Notes: generated by a model from the letters alone, not told the origin. Shown: positions 1 to 9,593, numbered from the stretch's first letter. The stretch is 64,000 nt of DNA from Lewinellaceae bacterium (GCA_020636215.1 JACJYG010000005.1:1362159-1426158); one strand, 5' to 3'. A program made the numbers and translations.

Positions 1-484
1 CCACAGCGGGTGTCAGCCAGGCTTCCATGAAATAACTCGGCTGTAAAATAGTGTAGGCCAGGCCACTTTTTTCCAGGTGTTGCTCAACGGCTCGCTTGGC
101 ATTACAGAGTGGGACATCCTGGTCGATTTGATTGGAAAAGGAGGTGTAGATAAAATGTTTAACGCCTGCAGCTTTTGCCTTGTCTACCAGCTTTTTAATG
201 CCAGCTAGATCCACATTTTGAATGTCGTTGTCTCCGGGAACATAACTAAAGGGCATACTGGAAACGGTCGAAATGACCGTATCGATACCTTTTAATGCGG
301 GTTCAAAGGTCTCAAAGTTTCGTAGGTCTCCTCTTACAATTTGGACGCCCATCTTTTTTAGGGCCTCCACCTTTTGGGGGGCAGCTGTCGGCCTAATCAT
401 CGCCCGAACCTCTTTTCCTTCGGCAGATAGCCGGCGGCAAATTTCACCGCCCAATTTTCCGGTTGCACCAATGACTAAGATCAT
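1..484 (-). CDS. NAD(P)-binding NmrA/SDR-type protein (partial, C-terminus cut by window edge)
   Basis: The reading frame opens with ATG at 484 and runs off the left edge without a stop, giving about 161 residues. It begins MILVIGATGKLGGEICRRL, a Rossmann fold with the GxTGxxG NAD(P)-binding motif of atypical short-chain dehydrogenases (NmrA/NAD(P)H-binding family). Further on come IVRGDLRN and a YTSFSNQ segment, as in NmrA-like proteins that lack a strict catalytic YxxxK. Such proteins act as redox-sensing regulators or quinone/isoflavone-type reductases in the cytoplasm. The substrate cannot be told from sequence. The 286 bp up to the next gene at 771 hold nothing I can assign. Confidence 0.8.
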   Translation of the reverse strand, partial: MILVIGATGKLGGEICRRLSAEGKEVRAMIRPTAAPQKVEALKKMGVQIVRGDLRNFETFEPALKGIDTVISTVSSMPFSYVPGDNDIQNVDLAGIKKLVDKAKAAGVKHFIYTSFSNQIDQDVPLCNAKRAVEQHLEKSGLAYTILQPSYFMEAWLTPAV

Positions 485-770
485 AGTTAAATGTTTTTTG
501 ATGGGTAAAGTAAAGAATGGAATATCGCCCTTTGGGTGCTTGTCAATTGGGATGAAAAACCTGTAGGCTTGGGCTTCAATTATACTTCAAACTGAGGCTA
601 GAGAATTGGAAAGGATATCTAATCTAAAGATCAAAAATATACTATGAGGTAGGCTCTTGTGCAATGAGAAAAATCATCAGGAGAATGGTTACTTGCTCTG
701 GTGCTTAAGGATTCGTGCAACGCTGCGTCTTATCTGCGTGGTGTCCTGTAAAGAAGCTTTTCAGAGGCCT

Positions 771-1925
771 TCAGGCCGAACTGGAGTTCGGCTGGACTTT
801 CCGCGGGGGATTCTCCTTCAGAAACTGCAGCACCTCTTCCGGCTCGTCGGTAATGAAAAGCATATCGGCGTACTCCCTGCCCCAGGCCAGTTGTTTCAGC
901 AGAGGGAAGATCAGCGTGTCGATCTCGTACCGTTGGCGGCCGAGGAAGACCATCGGGCTGTAGTAATTGAAGGTGCCGTAGTGGTTTTGAGTAGCGTCCA
1001 TAAAGATCTCCTGCGTAGTGCCGGCGCTGCCGGGGGCGCATACGATGCCATAGAGACTGATAGCCAACAGGTTGTCTTCGCGGATGCTGTTGGAGAAGTA
1101 TTTGGCGATATGGGAAGCGAACAGGTTGCTCGGTTCATGGCCATAGAACCAAGTGGGGATGGCCAGGCTGAGGGCGCCATCGGGGTATTTATCCAACACT
1201 TTCATGGCCTGTTGGTGGTATCCATTATCCTTGTAGTAAGGCTTTTCACTGAGTATCCGGATAGCGTCCACCAATGCCGCATCGGGCCGGCCGGCAAAGT
1301 AGGCGCCCAGGTTGGTGGCCTCCATGATGCCGGGGCCGCCCCCGGAGACGATGAAATACCCCTGCTCGCCGCATAGCTTGGCCGTGCGGGCTGTTTTTAT
1401 GAAAAACGGGTCGTCCCGGCGGACGCCATGGCCACCCATGAAGCCAACACAGGGCCGTTTGGTCATCCCTTCTTCGTCGAACCCCAGCAGGTCGCGCAGG
1501 GCTTCATCGATAGAATAATCATGGATGCGTTGCCAGAGCGCCTCGTTAATAGTAGGGGTGAATTTGGCAGCAGAGAAGTGCTGGTAGATCTGGATATCCG
1601 TGCTGTGGTCTGCTTCTTCGGAAAAGCCTTCAAGGAGTTCTTGCCAGGTATAAAGGCTGGTGCGGAACGGGTCGTACGGAAGTGTTTCCGGAGCGCGGTA
1701 GACGTAGGCGCCCTTAAGGCGCAACAGCAATTCTTCCTCCAGGCTTAGCGTACAGCCCAGAAAGGTGGTCGTATGGTCGACCTGAATGCGCTCCCAGTTG
1801 ACCGCCTCTTTAGAAAAATCGAGCGCCTGAAGCGTACAATTTTTTAACGAAGCGCCATTGTTGCGAAACTGGCTAAAAGTTTTAATGCCGGTGATGATCG
1901 TTTCCTGAGGGTTCTCCAGTTTCAT
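771..1925 (-). CDS. LOG-family protein (TIGR00730-like nucleotide phosphoribohydrolase)
   Basis: This 384-residue protein has the LOG/lysine-decarboxylase-like Rossmann core in its C-terminal two thirds. GGGPGIMEA lies at about 195-203 and PGSAGTTQE at about 298-306. The second is the usual PGGxGTxxE catalytic motif with the second Gly replaced by Ser. LOG enzymes release ribose 5-phosphate from nucleoside monophosphates (cytokinin-activating in plants, often purine salvage in bacteria). The first ~150 residues are an extension not found in minimal LOG proteins, whose function I cannot name. Its ATG overlaps the coaE stop (ATGA), so the two are translationally coupled. Confidence 0.8.
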   Translation of the reverse strand: MKLENPQETIITGIKTFSQFRNNGASLKNCTLQALDFSKEAVNWERIQVDHTTTFLGCTLSLEEELLLRLKGAYVYRAPETLPYDPFRTSLYTWQELLEGFSEEADHSTDIQIYQHFSAAKFTPTINEALWQRIHDYSIDEALRDLLGFDEEGMTKRPCVGFMGGHGVRRDDPFFIKTARTAKLCGEQGYFIVSGGGPGIMEATNLGAYFAGRPDAALVDAIRILSEKPYYKDNGYHQQAMKVLDKYPDGALSLAIPTWFYGHEPSNLFASHIAKYFSNSIREDNLLAISLYGIVCAPGSAGTTQEIFMDATQNHYGTFNYYSPMVFLGRQRYEIDTLIFPLLKQLAWGREYADMLFITDEPEEVLQFLKENPPRKVQPNSSSA

Positions 1926-2545
1926 GTGTTTTGGCTTAATGCTACCAATTCGCGATGTATGGCCAGCACCTGATGGATCAGGGATTGCCGGCCGTCATTG
2001 TAGATCACATAATCGGACAGGCGCAGCTTTTCCTCTTCGGGCATTTGTTTGGCCAAACGGGCGCGTACGGCTTCCGGATTGCTTTGATCGCGGGTAACTA
2101 CCCGTTGGATGCGCAGTTCTTCCGGAGCAAAGACCGTAATCATTTTGTCCATAGCCTTGTAGTTACCACTTTCGAAGAACAGCGCCGCTTCTTTGAGCGA
2201 ATAAGGTATGCCCTTTTGGGCATTATGCCAACGTTCACTGTCTTCCGCTACTGCAGGGTGTACCAGCGCGTTGAGCTGACGGAGTTTCTCCTCGTCGCCA
2301 AAGACGAGCTCGGCAATAAAAGCGCGGTTGAGGCTGCCGTCCTTGAAAAAAGCCCGCGGCCCTAGCAGGTTTTTGAGGCCGGCCACCAGCACAGGGTCAT
2401 GGGCCATGAGCCATTTGGCGCGGGTATCCGCATCATAAATGGGGATGCCGAGGGCGGCAAACACCTGGCATACCGTACTTTTACCGCTACCCATGCCACC
2501 GGTAAGGCCAACTTTAAGGATATGCTGTCGTTTTCGCTTTTCCAT
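1922..2545 (-). CDS. coaE: dephospho-CoA kinase
   Basis: The 207-residue protein carries out the last step of coenzyme A synthesis, ATP-dependent 3'-phosphorylation of dephospho-CoA in the cytosol. The P-loop GLTGGMGSGKST lies at about residues 13-24, followed by GIPIYDAD, the conserved CoA-domain aspartate region. The LVHPAV and later RVVTRDQ segments also match CoaE. Length fits the family (about 200). It is the first gene of a two-gene minus-strand unit with the LOG-family gene. The divergent PorP/SprF gene starts within about 50-110 bp. Confidence 0.93.
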   Translation of the reverse strand: MEKRKRQHILKVGLTGGMGSGKSTVCQVFAALGIPIYDADTRAKWLMAHDPVLVAGLKNLLGPRAFFKDGSLNRAFIAELVFGDEEKLRQLNALVHPAVAEDSERWHNAQKGIPYSLKEAALFFESGNYKAMDKMITVFAPEELRIQRVVTRDQSNPEAVRARLAKQMPEEEKLRLSDYVIYNDGRQSLIHQVLAIHRELVALSQNT

Positions 2546-2592
2546 AACAATTCAGAAGATTAGCACCCATTTGTCAAAATTTCACGGAATGT

Positions 2593-3675
2593 TTGGCAAA
2601 AACCATCATTGGGGGTAATTTAGGTGCTTTCCAAAGAATTACAAATTTATTCCTATTGACCCGAATTCTACACCTATTGGCCATTTTTTCCCTGCTGCTT
2701 GCATTTGGCCCGCCATTGGCTGGCCAGGATGTCCATTTCTCGCAGTTTCACAATGCGCCTTTGATGTTCAATCCAGCCCTTTCCGGGGCTTTCGACGGCG
2801 ACCAACGCTTTAGCGCCAATTATCGCAACCAGTGGTTTTCGGTGCCGGTTCCTTATGAAACGCTGGCCGCCAGCTATGACCAAAAGCTTTTCCAGCCCTG
2901 GCTGGGCGAGAACTGGCTGGGGCTGGGGGGGAGCCTCCTGTACGATCAGGCGGGAGACGCCGGGCTGAGCTGGCTGCAGTTGTCCCTTCATGGCGCTTTC
3001 CATGTGAAGCTTGCCGATGCGCATGCCCTCTCCCTGGGCCTGCAATTGCGCGCCGGCCAGCGGGCTCTGGAACCCGGACAGTTTAACTTCGGCGACCAAT
3101 TTACCGACAATACCTTTGACCCAAATGCGCCTACCGCCGAGGCTTTTGCCGCTACCTCCTCCGGCTTTTTTAGCCTGGGCGCCGGCGCCAACTGGGCTTT
3201 CCGCCCGGAGCAGGGCCGCACCCGCGCCTGGGCGGGCATTGGAGCCGCGCATCTCAACCGCCCATCCATTTCTTTCCTGGGCGATGGTCAAATAGCGCTG
3301 CCGATGCTGTTGAACGCGCACTTTATGGGCGTAGCCCAGTTTGCGCCGCAGATGGATGTTGTGTTGAATGCTTTGGTGCAGGTGCAGGGTGATTACCAGG
3401 AAGTGTTGAGCAATGCCGGCATCCGATATCACCTTAGTACTGAAAAGGGGAAGGAATTGGCGGTTCAGCTGGGAGGAGGCTACCGCTTCAATGACGCAGC
3501 GATCGTTTATGTGGATGTTTTCTTCCGCAACTGGCAGGTGGGCTTTAGCTATGATTTCAACACTTCTCCCTTCCTGGCGGCCACCAATCGAAATGGCGGC
3601 CCGGAATTATCGGTACAGTATGTGATCAGCCATGTCCAACCACCCAAGGTGTTTAAAGCATGCCCGATTTTTTAG
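2593..3675 (+). CDS. PorP/SprF-family type IX secretion system outer-membrane protein
   Basis: About 340-360 residues with the PorP/SprF signature directly after the signal peptide: DVHFSQFHNAPLMFNPALSG, then RFSANYRNQW, where mature PorP/SprF proteins bind T9SS partners. The rest is glycine/aromatic-rich beta strand as expected for an outer-membrane barrel. No ATG start exists. TTG at 2593 gives a long 45-residue leader, whereas TTG at 2656 gives a compact signal peptide (LTRILHLLAIFSLLLAFG...AGQ), which I find more likely. A PorE-like TPR-PD40-OmpA gene follows 38 bp downstream, the usual Bacteroidota pairing. Confidence 0.88.
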   Translation: MAKTIIGGNLGAFQRITNLFLLTRILHLLAIFSLLLAFGPPLAGQDVHFSQFHNAPLMFNPALSGAFDGDQRFSANYRNQWFSVPVPYETLAASYDQKLFQPWLGENWLGLGGSLLYDQAGDAGLSWLQLSLHGAFHVKLADAHALSLGLQLRAGQRALEPGQFNFGDQFTDNTFDPNAPTAEAFAATSSGFFSLGAGANWAFRPEQGRTRAWAGIGAAHLNRPSISFLGDGQIALPMLLNAHFMGVAQFAPQMDVVLNALVQVQGDYQEVLSNAGIRYHLSTEKGKELAVQLGGGYRFNDAAIVYVDVFFRNWQVGFSYDFNTSPFLAATNRNGGPELSVQYVISHVQPPKVFKACPIF

Positions 3676-3713
3676 CAGGCTTGCGGTTTTGAAACCGCCA
3701 ACACGAAGCTATT

Positions 3714-5714
3714 ATGAGCAACACTTTACCTCGCTTTTTCTTTCTTCTTTTTTTCTGCCTGACGGTGCTTCCCCTGGGCGCCCAATCTTTCAAGGCTTAC
3801 GTCAAGGCCGGTGAAGACGCCCTGCAGCGCAAGGATTACAATGCGGCGCTCCAGTATTTCGGCAACGCCCTGGAATTCAAACCCGATGACCCCGATGTAG
3901 CCTACCAGTACGCGGAGGTGGCCCGCCGTTTTTATGCCTTTGAAATTGCAGAAACCTATTACCAGAAAGTCCTGGAAAGCCCTAAGCGGGAACAATATCC
4001 CTTGGCGGCCTTTTGGCTGGCTACTGTGTACAAAAGCCTGGGCCAGTACGACAAGGCCAAGGCCCATTTTCGGATGTATCTGGCTCAGAAAAATACGGCT
4101 GCACCTTTCCGGGAGCAAGCCAGTGATGCCATATCTGCCTGCGACTGGGCCCGGGAAATGGCCGCTGAACCGGCTCGGATCCAGGTAATGCACCTGGATA
4201 AAAAGGTCAATACGGATTACTCGGAATTTGCACCGCTGGTGCAGGGAGACACGCTTTACTACTCCTCCTTCCGCTATGAAAAACAAAAGGACGATTACAA
4301 GCCCACCCGAATGGTCTCCAAGGTGCTGTACCAGCGGGGGGGGAGCCGCGGGCGCACCCTGAGCCGCGGTTTTAACGACGATAACCTGCACACCGCCAAC
4401 CTGGCGTTCAGCCTTGACGGTAGCCGCCTATATTTCACCCGCTGCGATTATGTGAATGCTTCGGAGATCCGCTGCGCCATTTACTACCGCAATCAGGACA
4501 AGCGCGGCCGGTGGAGCGCCCGCGCCATCCGTTTGCCGGAGGAGATCAACCAGGTTGGTTATACCGCTACCCAGCCCTGCATCGGTTACGATTCCATTCT
4601 TCAGGCTGAACTGCTCTTTTTTGTTTCCGACTCCCCCGGCGGCCCCGGTGGCCTCGATATCTGGTGGAGTAGAGTAGAGGAGGGGGAGAACAAATTCAGC
4701 CGCCCCAGCCGCCTTCAGGAACTCAATACACCAATGGATGATATCACGCCCTATTTCCACAACCCGTCCCAGACGCTCTACTTCAGCTCGGAAGGCTACA
4801 CCGGCCTGGGCGGATTCGACGTATTCCGCTCCCGCCGTGGACAGGCCTGGAGTACTCCGGAAAACCTGGGCGCCCCCATCAATTCCAGTTATAACGACAT
4901 CTATTACACCCTGGAAAATGACGGCGAGTCCGGTTATCTTTCCTCCAACCGCCCGGGCTCTTTCTACCTCGATGAGGCCAATAAAGCCTGTTGTAACGAC
5001 ATCTACCACTTTGAACCCATTCCCGAAGAACCGCCCCAACCGGAAACCCCAGCGTTGACGGAAACGCCTCCAACTAAGACACCGCCTTCAACTGAGGAAC
5101 CATCCGTCCCCACCAAACTGGAGGATTTCCTGCCCCTTGCCCTGTACTTTGACAACGATGAACCCGACCGCCGGACCCGGCGGGAGACAACAAAGAAAAC
5201 CTACCTCGAAACCTATGAGAAATACTACGCCCGACAAGGGGAATACCTACAGGAATTTACCAAACCCTTATCAGAGGAAAATAAAGTGGAAGGAGAAGTA
5301 GCCATCGAAACCTTCTTCGAAGATAATGTCCGAAAAGGCTATGAATACCTGTTACTGTTCTCTGAAATCCTCCTGAAGCGCCTGCAATCCGGTGAACAGG
5401 TGGAGATATTCCTGAAGGGGTACACCAGCCCGCGCGCCAAAAGCGACTACAACCTGGCGCTCAGCCAGCGTCGCATCAGCAGTGTGCGCAACCACTTTCA
5501 GTCTTACAAGGATGGGGTTTTTAAGCCTTATCTGGAAAATAACCGGCTGAAGATCTCCGAGCGCCCCTTCGGCGAGGCGGAAGCGGCCCGAACGGTCAGC
5601 GATGCCCTCGACGACCAGCGCAACTCCATCTACCACCCCGATGCCGCCCGCGAGCGCCGCGTGGAGATCGTCGAGGCCCAAACTGTCCTTTCGAATTCCA
5701 GTTCGGAAGATTAA
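3714..5714 (+). CDS. TPR-PD40-OmpA envelope protein (PorE-like)
   Basis: The 666-residue protein has a signal peptide (about 1-24, ending LGAQ). TPR-like helices follow at about 28-140 (ALQRKDYNAALQYFGNALE). A beta-propeller of PD40/WD40-like repeats covers about 150-440 (repeated LYFSS, GGLDIWWS and GGFDVFRS motifs), then a Pro/Thr linker at about 445-470. The C-terminal OmpA-like domain (about 520-660) has LKGYTSPRAKSDYN and LALSQRRISSVRNHF. Such proteins anchor envelope machines to peptidoglycan. Downstream of PorP/SprF it is a good candidate for a PorE-type T9SS component. The OmpA domain is divergent, with PRAKS in place of the usual DxxG. Confidence 0.85.
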   Translation: MSNTLPRFFFLLFFCLTVLPLGAQSFKAYVKAGEDALQRKDYNAALQYFGNALEFKPDDPDVAYQYAEVARRFYAFEIAETYYQKVLESPKREQYPLAAFWLATVYKSLGQYDKAKAHFRMYLAQKNTAAPFREQASDAISACDWAREMAAEPARIQVMHLDKKVNTDYSEFAPLVQGDTLYYSSFRYEKQKDDYKPTRMVSKVLYQRGGSRGRTLSRGFNDDNLHTANLAFSLDGSRLYFTRCDYVNASEIRCAIYYRNQDKRGRWSARAIRLPEEINQVGYTATQPCIGYDSILQAELLFFVSDSPGGPGGLDIWWSRVEEGENKFSRPSRLQELNTPMDDITPYFHNPSQTLYFSSEGYTGLGGFDVFRSRRGQAWSTPENLGAPINSSYNDIYYTLENDGESGYLSSNRPGSFYLDEANKACCNDIYHFEPIPEEPPQPETPALTETPPTKTPPSTEEPSVPTKLEDFLPLALYFDNDEPDRRTRRETTKKTYLETYEKYYARQGEYLQEFTKPLSEENKVEGEVAIETFFEDNVRKGYEYLLLFSEILLKRLQSGEQVEIFLKGYTSPRAKSDYNLALSQRRISSVRNHFQSYKDGVFKPYLENNRLKISERPFGEAEAARTVSDALDDQRNSIYHPDAARERRVEIVEAQTVLSNSSSED

Positions 5715-5729
5715 CCACCCCACAAAACA

Positions 5730-8531
5730 CTATGGCCCTTCCGGCATCAACACCAACTGTATAAGGTTTTCCTCCTGGAAACACTGTCGCGCCATGAGCG
5801 TCAAATTCTGTTTACTCAAACCATTGATGTAGGGCTCAAACTGGTTCATCAGAATGCCCTCCAGCGGAATGCCGTTCTGCAGGCGGGTGCTGAGTTGCCC
5901 CAGCCAGAACCCATTCTCCTTTAGGCCTTTAAGGTGGCTTTGACGTTGGGTTTCTTGTACTTTTTCCAAAATATCGGGCGCAGGGCCTTCCTCCTGCATT
6001 TGCCGGACCTCCGCTTTAGCGGTTTCGATCAGTTCCTGGGTGCGTTTCGGTTCGCTGTTGAAGGAGAGCGTGAGGCGGTATTGAGGCTTGGGGTAGGGGA
6101 GCAGCACGCCATTCAGGCTGACGCCGTATACGCCACCTTTGTCTTCGCGAAGGGCCTCTCGCAGGCGGATGCGCAGGGCGGCGGCCATCGAGTAAAAATC
6201 GTAGCGCGCCTGAGGGTCGGCGTAGTCGAAATCGCCATGATAAGTCAACTCCACTAGGGCTTTGGGCGCCTGCCCTCGTACAATAGTGGTATCCAATTTG
6301 GTGGCCAGGCCCGCTCCAACGTCCTTCCAGTGCTCTTCCCTTTCCATTGAAGGCAGGTTGCCCAGGTATTTCATCAGCAGCGGTTGGATTTGTCCCATTT
6401 CGAACTGGCCGACGAAGAGGAAGGTGAAATCGCTGGCATCGGCGAAGCGGTCCTGATAGGTACGCATCACTTCGTCCAGGCTGATCTTTTCCAGGTCTTT
6501 CAGGGTGGTGATCTGACGGCGAGGGTGGCCTTTGTACTTCAACTGGTTTTTGATGTCGGCAAAATAATAGTAAGGGTTGGCCATCATGTTTTCGAAAATG
6601 GAGCGCTGCCTGGCCAGGTAGGATTGAATGGCTGCCTCATCCCGCCGGGGAGCGGTAAAATAGAGGTAAGTGAGTTGCAGCATGGTTTCCAGGTCTTCGG
6701 TAGAACAACTGCCGGAAATCCCTTCGTTCAGCTCATTAATATAAGGGCTGGCGCTGGCATTTTTGCCCGCCAGCTTTTTCTCCAGTTCGGCCAGGGAAAA
6801 TTCGCCTACTCCGCTTTGATTGAGAATAGCAGCGGCGCTGGCCGCGCTGTAGTACGCTTCATTGTCATAAACCGAATGCCCGCCGGGGCTAAACGCGCTC
6901 ATGAGTATTTCGTCATTTTTAAAATCGGTTGGCTTCAGATAAACGGTAAGGCCGTTTGGGAACTGTAGTATGGTGAGGCCGAGGCTGTCTAAGTGTTTGG
7001 TACTGAGAAAGGGTTGGGGCGTCAGTTCTTCCCCGATCAGGGGGGCGTCGTTCACCTGGTCTACATAAGGCTCCAGAGCCAGCGTGTCCATGCGCTGCAG
7101 GCTGGCTTTCAGTTCGCTTTCTGTTGGAAGTGGCGCCTCTTCTTTTTCCGGGCCGGTGACGATCACTACCCGGTTCTGAGGGGTAAGCCAGGTTTTGGGC
7201 AGCGGATTGATGTCCTGGAGGTGGATTGTCGGGAGCAATTCTTCATACAGCCGGAGTTGCTGCTCCGGGCTAAGTATAGGATAGCCTTTCAGAAAGTGAT
7301 AAACATACCGGCTGGCGAGGCTGGCGGATTCCAGTTTGTCGCGCTCGCGGTAGGCCCGCTTGGCTTCTTCCATCATTTCCGCCTTCTTCCGTTCCAACTC
7401 GGTTTCGGTGAAGCCGTGCAGCATGGCCCGGCGGGTGGCTTTCAACACCGACTCCATGCCTTCCAGGGCGCCGCCTTCCTTTACAAAAGCATAGATGCTA
7501 TAGCTATCCAGCTCGCCCAGGTCGCTGCCATAGCCTGAGTAGGCGAAGGTAAAGGGCGGCTCGGCCTGCATCATGACTTCCAGCAGGCGTGCGTTGAGCA
7601 TACGGTTGTAAAGGCTGTGCGCCAATTGCTGCTTATAGTCCCCGATATTGTCCAACGACTGATGGGGATGCTTATAGATGGCCTGAACCTGCGTGAATGG
7701 CGCTTCCGCATCCGTTGCAACGACATAACGTGTTTCTTCATGGCCAGGTACTGCATAAGTTTCCCGCACGCGCGGTTCGGCGGGATTTTCCAGGCCAGAG
7801 AACCGGTCGACGATCTGTTGTTCCATCCAGTCGGGGTCGAAATCGCCGGTTGCGACAACGGCCATCAGCTCGGGGCGGTACCAGTCGTCGTAAAACCGGC
7901 GAATGGTGCTATAGTCCGCCTGTTGGATAATCTCCGGCTCGCCAATGGGCATCCGAATGGCATAGCGGGAATCCCGATAGAGGACGGGGAAATATTTTTG
8001 TTGCAGGCGCTGGTCAGGGCTGAGGCGGGTGCGCCATTCGGACAGGACCACTCCGCGTTCCTTATCGATCTCTTCCGGTTCGAAGGACAGTCCGCCCGCC
8101 CAATCTTCCAGTATCAGCAGTCCTTTTTCCAGTAAAGCCTGGCTATCGGTGCGTACCTGAAGCAGGTATACCGTTTCTTCAAAATTCGTATAGGCGTTGA
8201 GGTCGGGCCCAAACCGGGCGCCGGTATGCTCCAGATAGTTGATCAGCTCATTCTTTTCGAAATGGGCCGTGCCATTAAAGGCCATGTGCTCTACGAAGTG
8301 GGCCAGGCCGCGCTGATCTTCGTCTTCCTGCAAAGAACCGGCATGCACCGCCAGCCTTAATTCCGCCCGGTTTTCAGGCTTACCATTGGCGCGGATGTAA
8401 TAGGCCAGCCCATTGTCCAGCTTTCCGATGCGGACCGCAGTGTCAATGGGCAAGGCTTCTGCACCAACCTGGGCGGACAGGGCGATTGTAAGGATCAGGA
8501 ACAGAAGGAATAGGCAGGTTTGGAGCTTCAT
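5730..8531 (-). CDS. M16 family zinc metallopeptidase (pitrilysin/insulinase)
   Basis: A two-unit M16 peptidase of about 933 residues. The inverted zinc motif HFVEH is at about residues 78-82 in this numbering. The third zinc ligand is the Glu of DKERGVVLSEW, 76 residues later, exactly the M16 spacing. A second, catalytically inactive M16 unit fills the C-terminal half. I take ATG 8531 (MKLQTCLFLLFLILTIALSAQ, a clean signal peptide) over ATG 8552, which adds seven residues in front. It is an exported peptidase, probably periplasmic. Its stop faces the stop of the OmpA gene 15 bp away (convergent). Confidence 0.92.
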   Translation of the reverse strand: MKLQTCLFLLFLILTIALSAQVGAEALPIDTAVRIGKLDNGLAYYIRANGKPENRAELRLAVHAGSLQEDEDQRGLAHFVEHMAFNGTAHFEKNELINYLEHTGARFGPDLNAYTNFEETVYLLQVRTDSQALLEKGLLILEDWAGGLSFEPEEIDKERGVVLSEWRTRLSPDQRLQQKYFPVLYRDSRYAIRMPIGEPEIIQQADYSTIRRFYDDWYRPELMAVVATGDFDPDWMEQQIVDRFSGLENPAEPRVRETYAVPGHEETRYVVATDAEAPFTQVQAIYKHPHQSLDNIGDYKQQLAHSLYNRMLNARLLEVMMQAEPPFTFAYSGYGSDLGELDSYSIYAFVKEGGALEGMESVLKATRRAMLHGFTETELERKKAEMMEEAKRAYRERDKLESASLASRYVYHFLKGYPILSPEQQLRLYEELLPTIHLQDINPLPKTWLTPQNRVVIVTGPEKEEAPLPTESELKASLQRMDTLALEPYVDQVNDAPLIGEELTPQPFLSTKHLDSLGLTILQFPNGLTVYLKPTDFKNDEILMSAFSPGGHSVYDNEAYYSAASAAAILNQSGVGEFSLAELEKKLAGKNASASPYINELNEGISGSCSTEDLETMLQLTYLYFTAPRRDEAAIQSYLARQRSIFENMMANPYYYFADIKNQLKYKGHPRRQITTLKDLEKISLDEVMRTYQDRFADASDFTFLFVGQFEMGQIQPLLMKYLGNLPSMEREEHWKDVGAGLATKLDTTIVRGQAPKALVELTYHGDFDYADPQARYDFYSMAAALRIRLREALREDKGGVYGVSLNGVLLPYPKPQYRLTLSFNSEPKRTQELIETAKAEVRQMQEEGPAPDILEKVQETQRQSHLKGLKENGFWLGQLSTRLQNGIPLEGILMNQFEPYINGLSKQNLTLMARQCFQEENLIQLVLMPEGP

Positions 8532-8574
8532 GTCGTATCGGTTGAGGATCACGGGCTAAATTAAGGAAAAAGAA

Positions 8575-9285
8575 TTAGCTCTCCAGCTCACTCCTCAGCA
8601 ACAACGCCGCCGCCACGCTACCCAGCACCAGCCGCAGTTCCGGCGCCAGGCCGTCTTTGAGCCATACCCGGCCGTTGTTGAGGGTTTCCACGGCGCCGAT
8701 TACTTCATTGTGGTAGACGAACTGGAAGCCCAGCGACTGCTGGCCCAGGGCCCGCTGGCCGTTGTCGAGCCGGTCGACGGGCTGGATGTCGATTAGGCCT
8801 TCCTGATAGCGAATGAAACCTTCAGCCGGGCGGAACCAGTTGTTCTGATTGAGGCCTGTGAGTAGAAAGTCATAGTGCTGCCGGCCATCATTCAGGGCTA
8901 TGGCGCCGGAGAAGGCGTCTTGCCAGCCAAGGTTTAGCTCGAAGAGGTCATTGAAAAGGGGGAGATCCTGCTGCCGGAGCTTACCCATACAGAATACCTC
9001 TGCAGCCTGGCCTTCGCCATTGGAAAGAGTGTAGGCCAGTTTTTCTTTAGCCCCCGAGAAACGGACAATAAAGGGGATGTCGTAACTTTTTAGCCAGCCC
9101 CGTTGCACCTTGCCAGTGGTGAACTCGCCGAAGGACAAATGCTGGTTAAGCATCCAGCCCTGTCTGCCTTTGACGGCAAGGGCAGGAGTGGTTTGTAATT
9201 GGGTGTCTACTGCCATCTTTGGGGTGCTACAAGCCGCCAACAAGAGTAGGGCAGGCAGAAAGGTGGATTTCAGAAAGGTTTTCAT
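8575..9285 (-). CDS. predicted lipoprotein of unknown function
   Basis: The 236-residue protein begins with a lipoprotein signal, lipobox LLAAC at about residues 15-19 followed by STPK. The mature part is mostly beta, with no catalytic motif that I recognise. Gly-Arg and Trp-rich stretches (GWLKSYDIPF, NNWFRPAEGFIRYQEG) hint at a lipid- or ligand-binding beta sandwich, but this is weak. It lies 23 bp upstream of the M16 peptidase on the same strand and probably shares its transcript. Confidence 0.7.
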   Translation of the reverse strand: MKTFLKSTFLPALLLLAACSTPKMAVDTQLQTTPALAVKGRQGWMLNQHLSFGEFTTGKVQRGWLKSYDIPFIVRFSGAKEKLAYTLSNGEGQAAEVFCMGKLRQQDLPLFNDLFELNLGWQDAFSGAIALNDGRQHYDFLLTGLNQNNWFRPAEGFIRYQEGLIDIQPVDRLDNGQRALGQQSLGFQFVYHNEVIGAVETLNNGRVWLKDGLAPELRLVLGSVAAALLLRSELES

Positions 9286-9430
9286 AAGTCAGGTGATTTT
9301 TAATGGAACAATGTTTTTGACTGTATTACAGCCCGGGAGGTGGCAACCCCTAAGTTGTTTATAAATTATTTCTCTTTTTTTCAGCCGCCTGACAAATGTC
9401 ATTGCATTTTTCATTAAGAGGATTTATCTG

Positions 9431-9593
9431 AGAAGCTGTTTGAATTTGGTTTTTAGAATTTATTATAGGCTATTTTTTCGTCAATCAAGGCTCTTTTTGA
9501 GCCTCGTACCCATAGGTATGGGGCGAAAAAAAGCCGCAGAGTGGCGGAAAAAGAGGCATAATAAAACTGAAGGACTAAATTCAAACAGCTTCT
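9431..9593. mobile_element. MITE-like palindromic element, copy 1
   Basis: This 163-bp non-coding element has terminal inverted repeats AGAAGCTGTTTGAATTT... and ...AAATTCAAACAGCTTCT. The interior is itself an imperfect palindrome (GGCTATTTTTTCG against CGAAAAAAAGCC, and AGGCTC against GAGCCT around the centre). A second copy at 51333-51495 is almost identical, differing clearly only at the centre (TATGGGGCG here, TACAGGGCG there). It sits in the 526-bp gap between two divergent genes. The rest of that gap shows no gene, only AT-rich leader sequence. No transposase is encoded, so mobilisation in trans is inferred. Confidence 0.8.

Noticed and set aside
657..1376. Plus-strand open frame of 239 codons opposite the LOG gene
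   Set aside because: It is the complement of a well-conserved gene with family motifs; its translation shows no recognisable domain.
5934..8135. Several long plus-strand frames opposite the M16 peptidase
   Set aside because: Shadow frames of a GC-rich gene; the minus frame holds HxxEH and a signal peptide.
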